Below the pieces are notes generated by a model. It ran no database searches, was not told where the DNA came from, and saw only the letters and a program-made list of their open reading frames with translations. A program made the position numbers and the translations under genes. A stretch of 15,526 nt of DNA from assembly GCA_002343395.1 (NCBI GenBank), contig DDSN01000103.1, positions 1 to 15,526 on the forward strand. Direction: 5' to 3'. Shown here piece by piece: positions 15,504 to 15,526 of the stretch (its first letter is position 1; every line of letters starts with the position of its first letter). The DNA is from Hyphomonadaceae bacterium UBA2389 (lineage in GTDB: Bacteria; Pseudomonadota; Alphaproteobacteria; Caulobacterales; Aquidulcibacteraceae).

Positions 15504-15526
15504 GCACCCGTAGCTCAGCTGGATAG
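15504..15526 (+). tRNA. 5' part of a tRNA gene, probably tRNA-Arg (cut by window end)
   Basis: GCACCCG (15504-15510) fits a 5' acceptor strand. It is followed by TA at positions 8-9, the D-stem GCTC (15513-15516), and a D-loop with the conserved GG (15521-15522) and A/T residues. The sequence runs out before the D-stem closes, so the anticodon is not visible. From memory, alphaproteobacterial tRNA-Arg genes often start this way; the amino acid is an inference. Confidence 0.85.

Overview
The window is a GC-rich chromosomal segment, probably from an alphaproteobacterium of the Caulobacterales or Hyphomonadaceae type. This rests on very high G/C in third codon positions and on several families typical of that group: a Usg-family protein, a CC0125/CC1285-type lipoprotein, a DUF1674/SDHAF4-like protein and a TamA-TamB pair. 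Assignments are by reading motifs; no database search was possible.

Left edge (1-806): about half G+C, clearly lower than the rest. It holds a short direct repeat at the very start, a small two-helix membrane protein gene (minus strand), then about 480 bases without a gene. That stretch contains a pair of inverted REP-like palindromes and a separate strong hairpin. It looks like an accessory or repeat-colonised junction.

Envelope block (807-7265): an unrecognised 211-residue protein (plus strand) runs tail to tail into a large minus-strand operon, tamA then tamB, whose stop and start codons overlap. Together they encode the outer-membrane Omp85-type barrel and the periplasm-spanning AsmA-like partner of the translocation and assembly module.

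Central block (7444-12447, all plus strand): a 60-residue SDHAF4-like assembly factor, the Kup potassium transporter, a small DUF1648-like membrane protein, a 2-oxoglutarate/Fe(II) prolyl-4-hydroxylase-like enzyme with an N-terminal Sel1-like repeat region, and argininosuccinate synthase (argG). These serve unrelated jobs and are probably separate or weakly linked transcription units.

Right block (12458-15526): a hemolysin III/PAQR-type membrane protein (minus), an unrecognised small membrane protein (plus), Usg (plus), a CC0125/CC1285-type lipoprotein (plus), a TraB/GumN lipoprotein (minus) whose stop codon overlaps that of the preceding gene, and the first 23 bases of a tRNA gene cut by the window end.

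I see mostly housekeeping and envelope genes and no convincing defence, CRISPR or secondary-metabolite system. The points most worth a second look are the HlyIII protein's substituted metal-site positions, the inverted REP-like pair in the left junction, and the Sel1/hydroxylase fusion.
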